A model generated the notes under the pieces. That model searched no databases, had not been told where the DNA came from, and worked only from the letters and a program-made list of their open reading frames with translations. Below are positions 21,540 through 32,966 of a stretch of DNA of 64,000 bases, in pieces. The stretch lies in the NCBI GenBank assembly GCA_026315105.1, contig CM048755.1:760201301-760265300 (forward strand), written 5' to 3'. Position numbers and translations under genes: made by a program. The DNA is from Locusta migratoria (taxonomy: Eukaryota; Arthropoda; Insecta; Orthoptera; Acrididae). Each line of letters begins with the position of its first letter. Within the stretch, counting starts at the first letter, position 1.

Positions 21540-23321
21540 CAGACAGGAACAAAACGTTTTCTTTAGAGTTGTAACGAAGAAACGCAGAGTACGGAAAAAA
21601 AAGAAATGGTGCCACCCAATAAGTAGATCTCGATTAAATTTAGGACCGTCTTTAATGACTAAGCTGTCGACGGGACGTTAAACCCTAAGCTTCCTTCCTT
21701 CCTGAAGTTTAGGAGCTTTTTATTTCCTTCATCAGACACTTGGAGCAGTTCCTGAGAATTTTTTTTAACTTATATCGAATGGCAGTAACTTCTTTTGATG
21801 ACCTGTGTGTAAAACTGAAACCCTTCTTTCGGTTTTGGACACCAACATCAGGAAGCATATACCAATGTAATTATAACTTTATTGTAATGTAACAGGATAG
21901 TTACAGATATGCCAATGAACTTAACAGAATAATTTCAAGGAAGTTTGGTATGGAACAGTCCCACAGTATTGGCCTACATTGCACTCCCGCAGTGAAACTC
22001 TACGTAGAACACACTATTTTCTTCATAGTTATATAAACACGAGACAGACCTTCACTAGCGACAAGTACTGGTAAATGGACGCTGAACATGCGCCGTCACT
22101 GCGCGTAGAGGGCAACAAGCGGCCCAACGTATCCCCCGTGAACGGTCTGCGTAAAGGGGGACCTGGGGCCCTTGGGTACAGGCACACCAACAAGTCTGTT
22201 GTCAAGTTTCCACACTGTCAACATAACACTAAACTCAGTGAAATTGCACAACCCTTTGCAAGCTGAAGAGCAATATAGTAACTTGTTCTAACTACATATT
22301 AATTCGTTGAGTGTTCCTCCTGAAAACAAAAAAGGTATTTTAATAATGATAATGATTGGAGAGTTATTAAGACATTCTCTTCTACTACAAGACGATGACT
22401 TTCCACAGTCATACCTCCTAAAAGCATATTATTCAGAACACTAAACATATCAAGACACCTGCGCAAGCAATAAATATATTAGGCATCCTGCACAGATACG
22501 TTGATGTAATTGACCGCTATCTAGTTAACCCCACTATCACGCAACTTCCATCTCTTTAAAAATAGCTACTATGCTTTTTAATAGGAGACGCAACCTTAAA
22601 CCTTCAAAAGAAAAAAACGTCAATAATAAGTCAATGAGTATTTTACATACTAGAAGCGTTTATTCGTAGACCCCAAAACGATTTGGCTGTATTCGAATTA
22701 CAAATACATATAAGAAATGTATGAAATACGGAATGTGTAAGGGAATGTCACACACCGAAACGCTAAAGATAAATTCTATTTTATATCACCGTCATATAGA
22801 ACCATTTTTACTCCGAACTTGGCATAAACCAACAGGGAGAAACAAGTTGCAAGACTTCCAGGAAAAATGAAGCGAAATTGGCAGCCAATAGTTGGTTGTA
22901 AATTACATTGCTTGTTACTGTATAAATATAAATTACAGATTACGCATTACTCCTGTTCAGTACAGTCAAAAAGGTCTAAGGTAATAGGCAGTGGTTTACA
23001 GTCAGATAGCAGTATCACTCTCCTCCTTAAGAAGTCTGTGTGAAGATTTATATTCAGAATATTCAAGAAAAAGGCTACTGTGGTGTTGAAACTACAAGAA
23101 GCAGCTCATTTACTCAGGAAGGGAAAACGTTATGGTGCCCGTAAATTTGAATGGCTGTATCTCTTATAGTAACATTCATTTTTTGATAAAATGTTAAAAT
23201 ACAATATACCAGAATTTTGTTTTTCTAAACTTTTTTGTCGAAGTTTTTGCAGGAAGTAGTCTTGACATGATTTCATACTTCTATGCATTAATATTATCAA
23301 ACATGTAATTTGTGTCACAAA
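21540..23321. other. no recognisable feature
   Basis: About 1.8 kb without a recognisable element. A short stretch near 21668-21705 (GACGGGACGTTAAACCCTAA) matches in inverse the one near 13172-13195, so it is a small shared repeat of unknown identity. Confidence 0.4.
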
Positions 23322-23465
23322 TTGCGCGGCCGGTCCGTTCGGAGGTTCGACTCCTTCCTCGGACATGGGTATGTTTGTTTGTACTTTGCCTAAGTTATTT
23401 TAAGTAAGATTAAGTAGTGTGTAAGTCTAGCGACCGATGACCTAAGTAGTTTGGCTGCATAAGAC
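23322..23465 (+). mobile_element. diverged SINE remnant, head truncated
   Basis: B-box-like GGAGGTTCGACTCC, the CTCGGACATGGGTATGTTTG body and a GTGTAAGTCTAGCGACCGAT 3' segment are recognisable. The copy is older than most here. Confidence 0.72.
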
Positions 23466-24339
23466 TACATATATACACGTAATTTATTTGACTACTGCTC
23501 CACCTCGCTCGGTGGGCCTTTCCGTGAATACTGCACAGGTAGCGACTGGAGGGCGTGGAGTAGGGGTGGTGTATCCCTACTTCTGGAACACCCTGTTCAC
23601 TACCTGCAGCGTCCGGGTCTCCCCGCAAGTGTCTACACATTCCCTTTCCCCGCAAGTGTCACAAACTCGCGTAAAGCGAGTAGCGGGAAAGTCACTTGAC
23701 GAGCTACACTGCGCCTCACCGAGCCTACGTCTATCGTGTGGAAGGTCGCACGAGGTCCAAAGTAACGCGACCGCTTCAGCTGGATGGACGGCCTCCCGTG
23801 TCAAAGGGAGCGCTCGCCTCTATTCTCTCCCTCTGCGACGGAAAAGTTACAAATTCGACTGAAATCTGTCGAGCCTCTGAAATATTACGAAAGTGTGTTT
23901 GTGAGTGACGTCAAACAGAAACGCGCCGACAAAAGCGAAAAAGAGCTGAAAAAATTGCCTGTCATATAACGTGGCTTATGAATGTCACATTGGCACAAAA
24001 TTTCACCACTATTCTGCCCAGCGCCTCCTTGACCGCGTCACACGATACAAAGCTCGTCCCAGCCATTCTTTGGACGCCTCTACCATGGAGGGCGCGACAT
24101 AGACGGCCAGGGTTAAGATCACCTGGGTGGCTGAGGAAAACGTTTCATCCACACGGCTGCACATGATAGACACGAGAAGGCCTCGCGTTCGTTTACACAC
24201 ATTTCGCGGTCGAAAACGATAACTTGCAGTAAGGTGTGCAGCACTACGATGTTGACATCCCCCGTTGGTTGGAACCCCTTTTTTTGGGAAATCGTGGGCC
24301 GTAAACCGCAGTCAACGTGTCTCAAATCCTTCGAATATC
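23466..24339. other. GC-richer stretch without a recognisable gene
   Basis: Several overlapping frames are open but none has a recognisable domain. TTCTGGAACACCCTGTTC near 23582-23599 resembles an arthropod Tc1/IS630 terminus (inverse CAGGGTGTTCCAGAA), so part of this may be a truncated DNA element. Confidence 0.35.
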
Positions 24340-25087
24340 TATTAGAAGCAGAATTTTGTAACACATTTCATGTTCGAGTATTATGTCATTTCTGGAGACC
24401 GGAAATATCCTTTGTACGAATGAACACGGTTCCCGAAAGCAACGATCGTGTGAGACAGAACTCGAGAGATCCAGAGATACCCGATCCCAAGTACATGCCG
24501 TGTTTCTTGACTTTCTAAAAGCGTTCGATATCGTTACATATAGTCGCCCGATGGACAAACTTTAAGCCGTTCCTAGCTAACAGAACGCGGCAGGTCATTC
24601 TCGACGGAAGGAAGTCTTCAGAGGTTATGGGATCTCAGGGGAATGCTATAAGACTGTTGCTTCTCAAAGTATACATTAATGACTTCCTAGATAACATAGC
24701 AAACATAACGAAATGCAAGATGATGTACAGCATATCGACGCTTGGTGTTGGGAATGGCAATTGTGTCTCAACATAAAAAAAGTGTACAGTTCTGCGTTTA
24801 CATAGGAAAAAATATCCTTTATTATATAACTATAGAATAGTAGGGCACACTGGCAGAATAAAATATCTAGGAATAGACATAAGGGCCGATTTGAAGTGGA
24901 ACGACCATATAAAATTAGTTGTGGCTAAGGAAGATGCCACATTGAGATTGATTGGAAGAATCCCAGGAAGTGTAGTCCACCAACAAAGGAAATAGGTTAT
25001 GAAACACTCATTCGGCCACGCGTCAGTATTGCTCATCAGTGTGGGATCCGCACCAAGTGAGGTTCATAGAGGACATACAGAGGATCA

Positions 25088-25267
25088 AAATGTTTTTCAA
25101 GCTTAAGGGACTTAACTGCGGGGATATCAGTCCCTAAACTTACAAACTACCTAATACTAAAGACGGCACAAACATCCATGCCCTAGGGGGGATTCGAACC
25201 CCCGACGGGGAGTGGCCTCGCACATCGTAGCATAGCGCCTCAATGCGCTCGGCCACTCCGCCGCGAC
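25088..25267 (-). mobile_element. tRNA-headed SINE, family B
   Basis: The head, read on the minus strand, ends GCGGCGGAGTGGCCGAGCGC. The body (GGCATGGATGTTTGTGCCGT) and tail are complete. It is inserted in CR1 ORF2 coding remnants. The flanking duplication is weak (CAGAGGATC / GAGAGGACC). Confidence 0.9.
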
Positions 25268-25427
25268 TGGAGAGGACCCAACGCAGAGCAGCACGCTTCG
25301 TTACGGGCTCATTTAGTCAGGACACTCCAGTAGCAGACGCTGCAACAGAGGCGTCCTGTATCGCGGTACGGCTTCTGTCAAAGTTCCGAAAACTTACGTT
25401 TCATGACGAGTCAACCAGTATATTGCT

Positions 25428-25660
25428 GCAGCGGCGGAGCGGCCAAGCGCATTGAGGCGCTATGCTGCGACACAGAGTAACATGTCTGTGGCTACGACAC
25501 GCGAGGCCGCTCCCCGTCGGGGGTTCCAATCCCCCCTCGGGCATGGATGTTTGTGTCGTCTTCAGTATAAGGCAGTTCATAAGTAGTTTGTAAGTTTAGG
25601 GATTGATGACCTACCAGTTGAGTCCCTTAATCTTAACAAACATTTCATTCATTTTTTCAA
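25428..25660 (+). mobile_element. tRNA-headed SINE, family B, with head insertion
   Basis: Complete family B copy. The flanking TATATTGCT occurs at 25419-25427 and 25661-25669. Between the A and B boxes the head carries about 25 extra bases (GACACAGAGTAACATGTCTGTGGC region) compared with the 34.9-kb copy. It interrupts the CR1 C-terminal coding remnant. Confidence 0.9.
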
Positions 25661-25865
25661 TATATTGCTTCATCCTACGTGTATCTCGCGAGGCAACCAC
25701 AAGGATACTATATTAGGACACACACGCAGGTATACAGGCGGTCATTTTTAATAGGAGGAAGTGACAAGAGTACGCAAAGTATCCTCCGCTGAGTCTGGAT
25801 GTAGACGCAGACGTGTAGCTGGGCTGGAGTCTTCTCTGGTGCAACTACTAAAAAGGTAAAGCAGT

Positions 25866-26168
25866 CAACAATCCGAAGATTGGTTTGAACACCACAGTGC
25901 TTTACTAGGCACGGTCCTGTTTGGAGGTGGTATGCCGTTGCCTTCCTCCGACCTTCGAACTGACTTACCCAGCCAGTTATAGGGGGACCTACAATTTAAC
26001 GTGGGTTCCGAACCACGGTGCTACTCGGTATTTTTCACATGAACAATACTGCCAGAGGGAAAGAAGTGGAAAGTGACAGATAAAAATCCTAGGACCTAGC
26101 GGGGATCGAACCCGCGACCTTTGGATTTGTAGTCTGGCACTCTACCAACGTGCAACCGAGGCGCACTA
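25866..26168 (-). mobile_element. second type of tRNA-SINE with a conserved central core
   Basis: On the minus strand it begins GCGCCTCGGTTGCACGTTGG with B box GGTTCGATCCCCGC. Its body then contains GTCAGTTCGAAGGTCGGAGG and AAGGCAACGGCATACCACCT. The head and body are unrelated to families A-C and the 3' end lacks the ACAAACATTTGAACA signature, so it belongs to a separate SINE lineage. Confidence 0.75.
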
Positions 26169-26579
26169 GGGGTCGTTAAAAATCATGCGACCAAATTTGA
26201 AAGTAATTCGAAACAGCAAAGGTTGTTCATGCATTTTGCTTTATCACCCCCCCCCCCTCACTTAATATTTGAGACATGCCACATGTGTGAATAGAGCACT
26301 GCCAAGAGTGCCTCTAAAACCCTCGCCACCAGTTGGTCAGTGTCAGCCCTGAACTGAGCTAGTCCTACCCGTGACAGGGAAATAGCACCAACTGTAGTCA
26401 GCCATCCTCTTGAGACACATTCGCAAAGTATCTTACTGATATTGAAATAATATTAATTATAATGGAAACTGAAGATGTAAACAATAATTTCACCAATTTC
26501 AGCTCCCCACAGCGGTAATTGTGCATGGTGGTCAGCCTTATACATACATCCTCAAGCGCTAGAAGAGAGAAAGAATTCT
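26169..26579. other. no gene; poly-C tract
   Basis: A run of about 11 C occurs near 26247. No coding feature is supported. Confidence 0.35.
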
Positions 26580-27330
26580 GCAGTTGCATTTGCTGTTAAA
26601 TTCACGAACATTGTAGTTTCTAATTGTTCAGCAGCTGAAATTATTCTTAATACCGATCAATCTGGATTTAATTATGACATTCACAGAGACCGTATACTAT
26701 ATAGAATGGGTGAAAGAGATAATATTGTTGGATTGAAATAAGCGTCTGAATTACATTCGTATATTATTCAGTCAATTATTTCCATGGGATGTAGACCCAT
26801 TTTTTCACTATCCATTGTTTTCCGTGAACCAAGTGATACATTTGGTCCCCTTGTGCAGAACCGTCCTTGGAACGTACATGTAACGGACTGAAAATCAGGC
26901 AAAGTGGACAGGTGTAATTTTTAACAATGGCGAGCTAACTGTGTCTATCCGATATTGGAACAAAATGGTGCCTGGTTCTGTATTCATTTTCACTCCATCA
27001 GCCTGATATGTTCGTAACCATAGATAAACGCACAATCTAAACATTCCACCTGGAGTAACGTGCCTTGTTCAGACTTTGAGTGTACCTTTCTTTCGCAGGT
27101 GGGAAAAAATTCGGTGAACGTTTTTGTGAGATAGTTTCCTCGACAAAACTGATGTTGAACTCCACATTCGCAACGTTATCATCAACGTTCATTAACGCAT
27201 CGATAATTTGTTCAATACACCCATATTCAACGGCATGATGAAGCATGCCTGGAGGGAAGCTACATTTCCAGTTGCATGTGATACTTTTGTGCTACTGACA
27301 GTGTTATTTGTAAAAAGATAGATTCAAGTT
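26580..27330 (+). pseudogene. DDE-superfamily transposase remnant
   Basis: The plus-strand frame reads VVSNCSAAEIILNTDQSGFN then YDIHRDRILYRMGERDNI. After a stop, HSYIIQSIISMGCRPIFS, FREPSDTFGPLVQ and SGKVDRCNF follow. NTDQSGF with a downstream HSYTIQP-like block is a pattern I recall from an arthropod DDE transposase family of uncertain superfamily. The catalytic Asp of NTDQSG is retained but stops and frameshifts break the rest. Confidence 0.6.
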
Positions 27331-27476
27331 GCTCAACACCCAATTGCAACGTTCATCCCGTCCACATATTGTTGGTTTCATTTGTGTTTAACAAATTTCT
27401 ATACCAACAGCTACATACATGCTTCATAATAGGTACATATATCTAAATGGAATAAGTAAATAATAATAGTCATTGT

Positions 27477-27955
27477 CAATGGTTGTTAAAGAAAGGAAAG
27501 GAAGACAGACACCACACCAATACAATAAGTATTAAAACGCGACGACGGCGTTAGCTTCAGTTATTTCACCGCAGATGCGGTCATACGACCGACCTCGGAC
27601 GGGAATCCGCAATGGCGAGTGTAAGAGGGCATGGACGATAGGGGCGCTACAAACATAGCGTGCGACTTGTGAGAATTTGAGACGGACGGGAGGCCAGCAC
27701 GAGTGGCCAGGTGGTTAAGGCGACCGCTGGCCCGAAGCGGGAGACCCAGGTTCGAGTCCCGGTCCAGCTCACATTTTCACTTGTCGGCATTGCTTAATAT
27801 CAGTGCCCAAATGCGGCCACTATCAATCCTGTCTTTCCTATCCTTATTCCTTCCCTTCCTTTAACAACCATTTGCAAATGCTATTTGGCTGCGAAGCAGG
27901 TGTGGTGTCTGTTCTTTCGGATGTCCGAAAGAACAGACACCACACGAATATAATA
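27477..27955 (+). mobile_element. tRNA-SINE of a third type, with 12-bp target duplication
   Basis: The insert is flanked by AATAGTCATTGT at 27465-27476 and 27956-27967. It contains a tRNA-like segment at about 27695-27770 (GAGTGGCCAGGTGGTTAAGG, B box GGTTCGAGTCCCGG). The 3' part CCTTTAACAACCATTTGC is the inverse of sequence at the element's own left end (GGTTGTTAAAGAAAGG). A motif ACAGACACCACAC(C/G)AATA is repeated near 27507 and 27933. The insert may be one long SINE or a dimer. Confidence 0.7.
27900..27945. repeat. perfect 46-bp palindrome (22-bp arms, 2-bp centre)
   Basis: The arm GTGTGGTGTCTGTTC...CGGA at 27900-27921 is exactly complementary to 27924-27945, with only TG between. It forms the 3' end region of the SINE insert. 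Confidence 0.97.
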
Positions 27956-27967
27956 AATAGTCATTGT

Positions 27968-28805
27968 TTTGTACTGCTACCTGCCTTTCCTGTCGTATTT
28001 ATTATTACACGACTATCTATAATGCTGAAAACATGTAAACAGCTATGGGCAGCTCAAATTGGGATAGTAATTATTGAATACACCGTAAGATTCAAATGTA
28101 ATTAATATTAATTCAGTATAGGTGAGACAGTTGGCGAAGGTACCTTCTTAGATGTGAGTGGCGGTATATATGAATACCTTAGGAAATAAATTTTAGTCCT
28201 AAGGACCTCTCAGATGTGGAGTCTGAGGAGAATGCAAAACAGCCGTTAATGCTCATCAGTGGTAAAAATGTACATCAGTGGAATTCATATTTCTTGTGAC
28301 CATCAAACTTAAATGCAACATTCACAGGTGACAAAAATTGAAACAGAAATGCTTCTAAAATAAGGCATTTTCAGTTTCACATTTCGTAAGTTACAACTGC
28401 TACAGGGAAACTTCGCTACCTAATAAAAAGATATGAGTGACAAGACACATGGTCAGAAAAGTTCGTCAGTGACGTTTGTTCCTCTTAAGAGGAATAACAG
28501 TGCTTTAAAATTCGTTTCTTCAAAGCTGCTTAAGCTCTATAGTCTGTGCATAAAACAATATTTGTTCTGCAATAGAAATGAATTCTAGAACACTTGCTTC
28601 TGTTAAGTGGAGCAAACGTGTCTGAGAATTTGACTTGTCGCATATCTCTTTTATTAGGTGCCAGAGTTTCCGTATAGCATCTGTAAGTTACGAAATATCA
28701 AGTTAAAAATACCTTTATATATTTCACCAATACTATGATTCTTTTTAATTGTGCAGCTACAACCAATCATTTCCTTAGTGCGCAGTTAAACGAGGTTTCG
28801 AAACT
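27968..28805. other. no recognisable feature
   Basis: AT-rich spacer before the 3' end of the large CR1 copy. Confidence 0.4.
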
Positions 28806-29368
28806 TCTGCATCTACATATATACCCCGTAATCCACCGCAAGGTGCGTGGCGGAGGGCACACTGTACCAATACTAGGCATTTCCTTTTCTATTCCACTCC
28901 CAAATAGAACGAGGGAAAAAAGGGATGTCTATATGCCTCTGTACGAGCCTTAATTTCTCTCATCTTGTCTTTGTGAATTTTATGCGAAGTATAAGTAGGC
29001 GGCAGCAAGATCGTTCTGCAGTCAGCTTCAAATTCCGGCCCTCTAAATTTCCTCAACAGAATTTCTCGAAAAGAACGTAGCATTCCCTCCAGCGATTCCC
29101 ATATGAGTTACCGGAGCATTGGTCGAACGTTCCACTAACGAACCTAGCCGATCGCCTCTGAACTACTTCTATGTCTTCCTTTAAACTAATCTGCTGCTGG
29201 TCCCCAACACTTGGGCAATAGTCAAGACGTGGTCGTAAAAGCGTTTTATATGCGGTCTCCTATACAAATGAAGTACCTCTTCCTAAAATTCTCTCAATAA
29301 ACCGAAGCCGGTTGTCCTCCTTACTCACAACTGTCCTTACATGTTCATTCCATTTCATACCGCTCTAC

Positions 29369-30433
29369 ATTTTTAGCATTTGTAGATTTGAGAAAGCTTT
29401 TGCCAATGTCGATCGGAAAACACTCTTTCAAATTATGAAGGTAGCAGGGGTAAAATATAGGGAGCGAAGAGTTATATTCAACCTATACAAAAACCAGACA
29501 GCGGTTATTACAGTCGAAGGGCATGAAAGAGAAGCAAAGGTTGGGAAGGGATTAAGACAGTGTTGTAGCCTTATCCCAATGTTGTTCAATCTGTACATTC
29601 AGCAAGCAGTGAAGAAATGCAAGGAAAAAATTGAAGAGGGAATTATACTTCAGGGAGAAAAAATAAAAACTATGCGGTTTTCCGATGACATAGTAATTTT
29701 GTCAGAGACTGCAAAGGATCTAGAAGAGCAACTGAATGGAATGAACGTCTTGAAAAGAGGGTATAAGATGAACATCAATAAGAGTAAAACAAAGATAATG
29801 GAATGTAGCATCAGAAAATCAGACGATGCTGAAGGAATTAGATTAGGTAATTGGACACTAAAAGTAGTAGATGAGTTTTGTTACTTGGGTAGCAAGAAAA
29901 GAAGATATAAAATGCAGAATTACTATGGGAAGGAAAGCGTTTCTGAAAAAGCGAATTTGTTAACATCCAATATTAATTTAAATGTTAGGAAGTCCTTTCT
30001 GAAAGCATTTGTCTGAAGTGTAGCACTGTATGGAAATGAAACGTGGACGATAAGGAGTTCAGACAAAAAGATGCTAGAAGCTTTTGAAATGTGGTGCTAC
30101 AGACGAATGATGAAAATTAGATGGGTAGATGACGTAACTTATTAAGAGGTGCTTAACCGAATTGGGGGGAACAAGGAGTTTCTGGCATATCCTGACTAAG
30201 AGAAGGGATAGATTAGTAGGGCACATTCTGAGACATAAAGGAATCGTTAAGTTAGCATTAGAGGGAAGTATGTGGAGGGGAAATAGTAGAGGGAGACCGA
30301 GGGACGAATACAGTAAGCAGATTCAAAAGAATGTAGGTTCGCGTACGTATTCTAAGATGAAGAGACTTGCACAGGACAGGCTAGCAAAGAGAGCTGCATC
30401 AAACCAGTCTACGGACTGAAGATCACAACAACA
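29369..30433 (+). mobile_element. RTE-like LINE, 5'-truncated, inserted in CR1 copy A
   Basis: The insert is flanked by ACCGCTCTAC at 29359-29368 and 30434-30443, ends in an (AAC)n tail and lacks its 5' half. A second copy of its 3' region lies inverted at 39781-40140. The clade (RTE/BovB-like endonuclease-RT) is inferred from the RT and C-terminal blocks. Confidence 0.85.
29378..30419 (+). pseudogene. RTE-like reverse transcriptase, C-terminal two thirds
   Basis: The main frame runs to 30016 and shows the RT blocks in order. The palm-A region is FEKAFANVDRKTLFQ, where the usual Asp before NVDR is Ala. Then come GLRQCCSLIPMLFNLY and RFSDDIVIL, the YxDD box with both Asp retained. A stop at about 30014 is followed by frames carrying KMLEAFEMWCYRRMMKIRWV and RDRLVGHILRHKGIVKLALE, the family's C-terminal blocks. 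It is broken by a stop and a frameshift and has no endonuclease. Confidence 0.85.
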
Positions 30434-30443
30434 ACCGCTCTAC

Positions 30444-31440
30444 GATGTTACACCTAGATATCTTAAGGATGCGAGTGTATCAACAAGCTCACTATTAATG
30501 CCGTATTCGAACATTATGGGATTGTTTCATCTACTCATGTGCATCACCTTACATTGTTCTACATTTACAGCTAGCTGACATTTTTCACACACAATAGAAA
30601 GTCATTCTGCATGCTGTTACTATCAATTAATTATACCCGCCCATACAACACAGCATCATCAGCAAACAGCCGCAAATTACAATCCATCAGATCATTTATA
30701 TAGATAAAATTTTGTTGCGGTCCTATCACAGTCCCCTGGGGCATGTCTGACGATATACTCCTCTCCGATTAGCACTAGCTGTCGAGAACAACGTACTGCG
30801 TTCTGTTACTAAGAAAGTCTTCCAGCCAGTCACAAAACTGTGAACCTATTCCATATGCTCGTATATTCGTTAGCAGTCTGCAGTGCCACGTCAAATGCCT
30901 TTTTGAAATCGAGAAAATACAATCTGCCTGTTGTCCTTCATCCATGACTCGCCAAATATCATGTGCGAAAAGGGCAAGCTGGGTGTCACACGAACGATGT
31001 TTCCTAAACCGGTGCTGATTCATAGAAAGAAGCTTTTCCGTTTCAAGGAAATTTACTATATTCAAACTGAGAATATGCTCCAAAATTCTACATGAAACTG
31101 ATGTCAACGAAAATGGCCAGTAACTATGTGAGTCAGTACTTTTATCTTTCTCATAAACAGGAGTCACCGGCGCTTTTTTCCAGTCACTAGGAACTTTGTG
31201 CAGAATTACAGATTCGCGATAAATGCAAGCTAAGTAAGGGGCCAATGCCGCAGAATACTCTTTGTAAAACCGAAGTGGTATTCCATACGGACCAGGAGAC
31301 TTTTGTATTCAACTCTCTCAGCTGTTTCTCTACACCGGAAATACCTATTACTGTGTCCTCCATTTCAGAATTAGTACGTTGATCAAATGATGGTACGTTT
31401 GTACGGTCCTACTGCGTGAATGATTTCTTAAAGGTTAAAT
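30444..31440 (-). pseudogene. CR1 copy A ORF2, reverse transcriptase part
   Basis: The minus-strand frame 31245-30775 reads PVTPVYEKDKSTDSHSYWPF then SLTSVSCRILEHI (YRPISLTS block), MNQHRFRKHRSCDTQL and YGIGSQFCDWLEDFLSNRTQ. A frameshift destroys the first catalytic Asp block. Beyond a stop, other frames give PQGTVIGPQQNFIYINDL and RLFADDAVLYG, so the FADD box (near 30652-30664) is intact at sequence level. Confidence 0.85.
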
Positions 31441-31499
31441 TTAGAACTTCAGCTTTCCGTTTACTTCCTTCTATTACTGTCCCGGAATGATCATTTTGT

Positions 31500-31662
31500 C
31501 GGTCTGCACGGCCACTACGGTCGGGGGTTCGAATCCCCCCTCGGGCATGGATATTTGTGCCGTCCTAGTTCGTAAGTAGTTCATAAGTAGTTTGTAAGTT
31601 TAGGGACTGATGACCCCGTAGTTAAGTCCCATAGACTATACAAACATTTGAACATTTGAATT
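31500..31662 (+). mobile_element. tRNA-headed SINE, family A, 5'-truncated
   Basis: The copy starts inside the tRNA-like head (CGGTCTGCACGGCCACTACG) and lacks about 45 bp including the A box. It is still bounded by the perfect 12-bp duplication TGATCATTTTGT at 31488-31499 and 31663-31674. It is inserted in CR1 copy A. Confidence 0.93.
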
Positions 31663-31753
31663 TGATCATTTTGTGACTGGGTAGTGGCCTTTGACCCGCT
31701 TATCGATTTTACATAGGATCAGAATGTTTTCGGGCTCTCGAAAAGATCTTTTC

Positions 31754-32880
31754 CTAAGGTAGGGTTGTGGTAATTATTTGTGCTTCGCGTATCGATCTCC
31801 TTATAGACGCACCAATCTCTGCTAACTTTTGCCTGTCTTGATTTGTGTGTTCTTTTTTGATCCGAGAGTGCAACAGCCTTTGCTTACTCAGTAGCTTTGT
31901 AATATTATTATTATACCTCGGTGGATCTTTTCCATCCTTAATCGACTTTATAGGCACATATTTCTCTAACCCTTCATTTACAATGCATTTAAATTTAGTC
32001 CACAATTCCTCTACATCCATTGTATCGAAACTAAGCGGTGTCAATTTATTTTCTAAGTGTGATACTAACAATTGCGTGTCGGCTCTTTCTAACAAAATCA
32101 CGCTCCTAGTCTTTTTGATTGGGTTATTAAATTTCATCACCATTGACGCTATGACGATATCATGTTCATCAACTCCTGTCTCTACACGGACATCGTTAAT
32201 AAGGTGGGGCCCGTTTGTAGCTATAAGGTCTAAAATATTTACATTGCGTGCGGGCTGTCGGTTTAACTGCTCAAGACAGTTTCCGGAAAACGTGTCCATA
32301 AGTAGTTCGCAAGATTGCTTGTCTGTATACCTGAAATTAAATTAGAGAGGTCCTAATCAATACTCTGAAGGTTGATGTCTCCCCCGACTATTATTGCATG
32401 GCCCGGATACCAACGCACTACCTGGCGTAGACTTCCTTCGAATGACTCAAACTGCTACAGCAGCACTGGGGGAGGGGCGGTAAAAACACCGAGCTATTAA
32501 CTTTACTTCTCTTAGAACTGTTATACCTGCCCAGATAACTTCACAGTCACTCTCAACTTCGGCTCGGTAGAAACAATATCTTTGTCCACTGCAATGAACA
32601 TTCCCTCTCCAGTTGTGTCTGATCTGTCTTTCCGATATAAATTCCACACCTCGCTAAATATTTCCGAGCTTCTCATGTCATGATTTATCCAACTTTCGGT
32701 GCCTAAAACTATATGAGCACAATAATTTCCCTGCAGCGCGGTAAATTTAAGAACTTTGTTTTTAATACTTTGAAAGTTAACAGCTAATATTTTGATACTC
32801 TAATTATCCTTCTGAATGTTGCCTCAATTTACTGTCTGAATGTTGACTGGCAAATACTCAGAGCTAGTGCCTAGCCATTA
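31754..32880 (-). pseudogene. CR1 copy A ORF2, endonuclease and linker part
   Basis: The minus-strand frame 32299-31754 shows NILDLIATNGPHLINDVRVE then VDEHDIVIASM (the SDH-type end of APE endonucleases, with Ser replaced by Glu). A linker with YVPIKSIKDGKDPPRYN follows. Upstream, around 32370-32390, another frame encodes IIVGGDINLQ, matching the GDFNLP block. Frames are shifted between these pieces. Confidence 0.78.
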
Positions 32881-32966
32881 AAAAAATCCATCCGATAATG
32901 GAGTTCCAGAAATCTGCAGCCTTGACTGTTACAGAGTCGGCGAAGCATCTGGTTCAGACTCTCCAC

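Larger units (their letters stand above)
24340..25830 (+). pseudogene. CR1-type LINE ORF2 fragment (RT to C-terminus)
   Basis: A plus-strand frame reads NEHGSRKQRSCETEL then HAVFLDFLKAFDIVTY, the RT palm block with its catalytic Asp. The FADD-containing part is deleted. Later pieces include WCWEWQLCLNIKK, RNRHKGRFEVERPYK and, past a SINE, QRRAARFVTGSFSQDTPV, which is the CR1 C-terminal block. Stops and frameshifts are numerous. Two SINEs interrupt it (25088-25267 and 25428-25660). Confidence 0.75.

Noticed and set aside
22075..22266. 63-codon plus-strand frame with better-than-average codon look
   Set aside because: No recognisable motif, no splice context I can support, and too short to call.
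23582..23599. Isolated Tc1-like terminus (inverse CAGGGTGTTCCAGAA)
   Set aside because: No partner end or transposase nearby; kept only as a remark.
26105..26168. Possible minus-strand tRNA gene
   Set aside because: It continues directly into a SINE body and the cloverleaf is incomplete.
27696..27772. Possible functional tRNA gene (GAGTGGCCAGGTGGTTAAGG... with B box)
   Set aside because: It lies inside a SINE insert with target duplications and the acceptor ends do not pair convincingly; treated as a SINE head.
31845..32345. 166-codon plus-strand frame
   Set aside because: It is the antisense of the CR1 endonuclease/linker coding remnant.
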